Below, piece by piece: positions 38,545-40,085 of a DNA stretch of 40,085 nucleotides (within the stretch, counting starts at the first letter, position 1; every line of letters starts with the position of its first letter). Origin of the DNA: DATCZB01 sp035513215 (lineage in GTDB: Bacteria; Pseudomonadota; Gammaproteobacteria; Steroidobacterales; Rariloculaceae); contig DATKCK010000075.1 of the NCBI GenBank assembly GCA_035513215.1, positions 1 to 40,085 on the forward strand, in the 5' to 3' direction. The translations under genes were made by a program, and so were the position numbers. The notes under the pieces were generated by a model. It searched no databases. It saw only the letters and a list, made by a program, of their open reading frames with translations, and was not told the DNA's origin.

Positions 38545-39021
38545 TTAGCTCCGTTCGCGCCGCCCGCGAAAGAAATCCCGCAGCAGCCGGACCGCTTCGT
38601 CGGCAAGCACGCCGCCATCCACCACGATTCGGTGGTTCAGCCGCGCATCGCGCGCCAGGTCGAAGACCGAGCCCGCCGCGCCCGTCTTCGGATCGGCGGC
38701 GCCATAGACGAGCCGCTCGATGCGGGCATGCACCATCGCGGCGGCGCACATCGGGCACGGCTCGAGCGTGACGTAGAGCGTCGCGCCCGGCAGGCGGTAG
38801 TTACCGATGCGCTCGCCGGCCGCGCGAAGGACAAGAATCTCGGCGTGCGCCGTCGGATCGCTGCGCGAGATCGGCGCGTTCGCTTCACGCGCAACGGCGT
38901 CGCCGCCGACCACGAGCACGGCGCCGACGGGCACCTCGCCCTGCTCCGCCGCGCTCTGCGCCAGCGCGAGCGCCTCGCTCATGAATCGTTCGTCCGAAGC
39001 GTCCGCTCTGTCCGCGATCAT
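38545..39021 (-). CDS. tadA: tRNA-specific adenosine deaminase TadA
   Basis: This 158-residue zinc deaminase converts A34 to inosine in tRNA-Arg(ACG). The core motifs are present: HAE (His59, catalytic Glu61 in PTAHAEILVLRAAG) and PCPMC (Cys89, Cys92 in TLEPCPMCAAAMVHARIERLVYGA), plus EVPVGAVLV and DPKTGAAGSVFDL. The length is normal. The ATG at 39021 overlaps the guaA stop by 4 bases (ATGA), giving translational coupling; a longer frame through guaA is rejected. The start region MIADRADASDERFM also offers an internal Met at residue 14. Confidence 0.96.
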   Translation of the reverse strand: MIADRADASDERFMSEALALAQSAAEQGEVPVGAVLVVGGDAVAREANAPISRSDPTAHAEILVLRAAGERIGNYRLPGATLYVTLEPCPMCAAAMVHARIERLVYGAADPKTGAAGSVFDLARDARLNHRIVVDGGVLADEAVRLLRDFFRGRRERS

Positions 39022-40085
39022 TCCCACTCGATCGTTGCCGGCGGCTTGCCGGAGATGTCGTATGTCACGCGCGAGATGCCCGGAATCTCGTTGATGATAC
39101 GCCGCGACACGCGATCGAGGAACTCGTACGGCAGGCGCGCCCAGGCAGCCGTCATGAAGTCGATCGTCTCGACGGCGCGCAGCGCGATGACATAGTCGTA
39201 CTTGCGCCCGTCGCCCATGACGCCGACCGAGCGGACCGGCAGAAACACGGCGAAGGCCTGGCTGACCTTGTCGTAAAGTCCCGAGGCACGGAGCTCCTCG
39301 ATGAAGACGGCGTCGGCCCGGCGCAGCAGATCCGCGAACTCCTTGCGAACCTCGCCGAGTATCCGCACGCCAAGGCCCGGCCCCGGAAACGGGTGCCGAT
39401 GGATCAGCACATCGGGCAATCCGAGCTCGGTGCCGATCTTCCGGACCTCGTCCTTGAAAAGGTCGCGCAACGGCTCGATCAGATCGAGCTTCATCGCCGC
39501 GGGCAGGCCACCGACGTTGTGATGCGACTTGATCAGATGCGCCTTGCCCGTCGCTGCGCCCGCCGACTCGATGACATCGGGATAGATCGTGCCCTGCGCG
39601 AGCCATTTGACGCCGCCGATGTCCGCCGCATGCTCGTCGAAGACCTCGACGAAAACGCGCCCGATGATCTTGCGTTTCTCCTCGGGGTCCGCGACGCCTT
39701 CGAGCGCGTTCAGAAATCGTTCCTCGGCGTCGGCACGAATGACGCTGACGCCGAGATGCTCGGCGAAGACGCGCATGACCTGATCGCCTTCGTTCAGCCG
39801 CAAGAGCCCCGTGTCGACGAAAACGCAAACGAGCTGGTCGCCGATCGCGGCATGCAAAAGCGCGGCCACCACCGATGAATCGACGCCGCCCGAGAGTCCG
39901 AGCAAGACGCGGTCGGTGCCGACGCTCGCGCGGATCCGGTCGATGTGCTCGGCGATGATGTTGCCCGGCGTCCAGTCGCCCGGGCAGCCGCAGATATCGA
40001 TCGCAAACCGGCGGATGATCTGAAGCCCGTGTTCCGTGTGCGTCACCTCGGGATGAAACTGCACGCCGTAGAGACGCCGCTCGAC
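39018..40085 (-). CDS. guaA: GMP synthase (glutamine-hydrolysing), C-terminal part, cut by window edge
   Basis: The visible 355 residues cover the end of the glutaminase domain and the whole synthetase part of GuaA, which makes GMP from XMP, ATP and glutamine. GVQFHPEVTHTEHG carries the His and Glu of the glutaminase triad. The ATP pyrophosphatase loop is LLGLSGGVDSSVVAALLHAAIG. The dimerisation domain includes HPFPGPGLGVRILGE, GDGRKYDYVIALRAVETIDFMTA and the ending SGKPPATIEWE. The gene continues beyond base 40085; about 170 N-terminal residues are missing. It is followed with a 4-base overlap by tadA. Confidence 0.97.
   Translation of the reverse strand, partial: VERRLYGVQFHPEVTHTEHGLQIIRRFAIDICGCPGDWTPGNIIAEHIDRIRASVGTDRVLLGLSGGVDSSVVAALLHAAIGDQLVCVFVDTGLLRLNEGDQVMRVFAEHLGVSVIRADAEERFLNALEGVADPEEKRKIIGRVFVEVFDEHAADIGGVKWLAQGTIYPDVIESAGAATGKAHLIKSHHNVGGLPAAMKLDLIEPLRDLFKDEVRKIGTELGLPDVLIHRHPFPGPGLGVRILGEVRKEFADLLRRADAVFIEELRASGLYDKVSQAFAVFLPVRSVGVMGDGRKYDYVIALRAVETIDFMTAAWARLPYEFLDRVSRRIINEIPGISRVTYDISGKPPATIEWE

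Noticed and set aside
39022..39828. TadA frame extended upstream
   Set aside because: It runs out of frame through guaA; TadA homology begins near the ATG at 39021.

Overview
The window reads as one continuous piece of a GC-rich gammaproteobacterial chromosome. The best taxonomic clue is the right edge: guaA, tadA and mltF sit together as they do in many Gammaproteobacteria. The rest fits a free-living heterotroph: LigAB-type extradiol dioxygenase, quinoprotein dehydrogenases, a glucuronoyl-esterase fusion, a TonB receptor, and DUF6607, DUF3750 and DUF6152 proteins. A marine or soil lineage near Woeseiales, Steroidobacterales or Nevskiales is a guess. No rRNA, tRNA or CRISPR array was seen. 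No gap between annotated genes exceeds 300 bases.

Left edge (1-2.8 kb): the end of uppP, a small secreted protein, a toxin-first HigBA module with a readable promoter/operator, and a frameshifted DUF6544-like remnant. By eye this stretch is less GC-rich than the rest and looks like accessory DNA. From 2.8 to 9.2 kb, all on the minus strand: a DUF1326/DUF2182 pair with overlapping ends, a two-component unit (PAS-PAS hybrid histidine kinase followed by a REC-EAL phosphodiesterase), and an amidase. From 9.3 to 12.6 kb: a YVTN propeller, a methyltransferase, YnfA, an amino-acid permease that has lost most of its middle, and a DUF6152 protein behind a consensus-like promoter with a perfect operator-like palindrome.

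The centre (12.6-19.1 kb) is the strongest candidate for something undescribed. It is a tightly packed three-gene unit: a lipoprotein quinoprotein dehydrogenase followed by two large paralogous, membrane-anchored alpha-solenoid proteins built from degenerate repeats of about 31-36 residues of the type D-P-x-x-A-L-x-W-A. Next (19.2-22.8 kb) come a DUF2799 lipoprotein and a second unusual operon: a cysteine synthase fused to a glutaredoxin, then LigA and LigB. From 22.9 to 29.2 kb: a PQQ sugar dehydrogenase, a CigR-like lipoprotein, a CE15 glucuronoyl esterase fused to an SGNH esterase whose start region folds into a hairpin, and a divergent TonB receptor.

The right part (29.2-40.1 kb) has two clusters of a GGGGTCAGACCCC palindromic repeat placed between convergent genes, a signal-peptide-bearing methyltransferase, an aminotransferase, and a four-gene envelope operon (YbdG channel, lytic transglycosylase, DUF3750-DUF6607 fusion, secreted DUF8021-like protein). 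Divergent from that operon is MltF, which converges with tadA and guaA. Function calls rest on motif recognition by eye; no database search was run.
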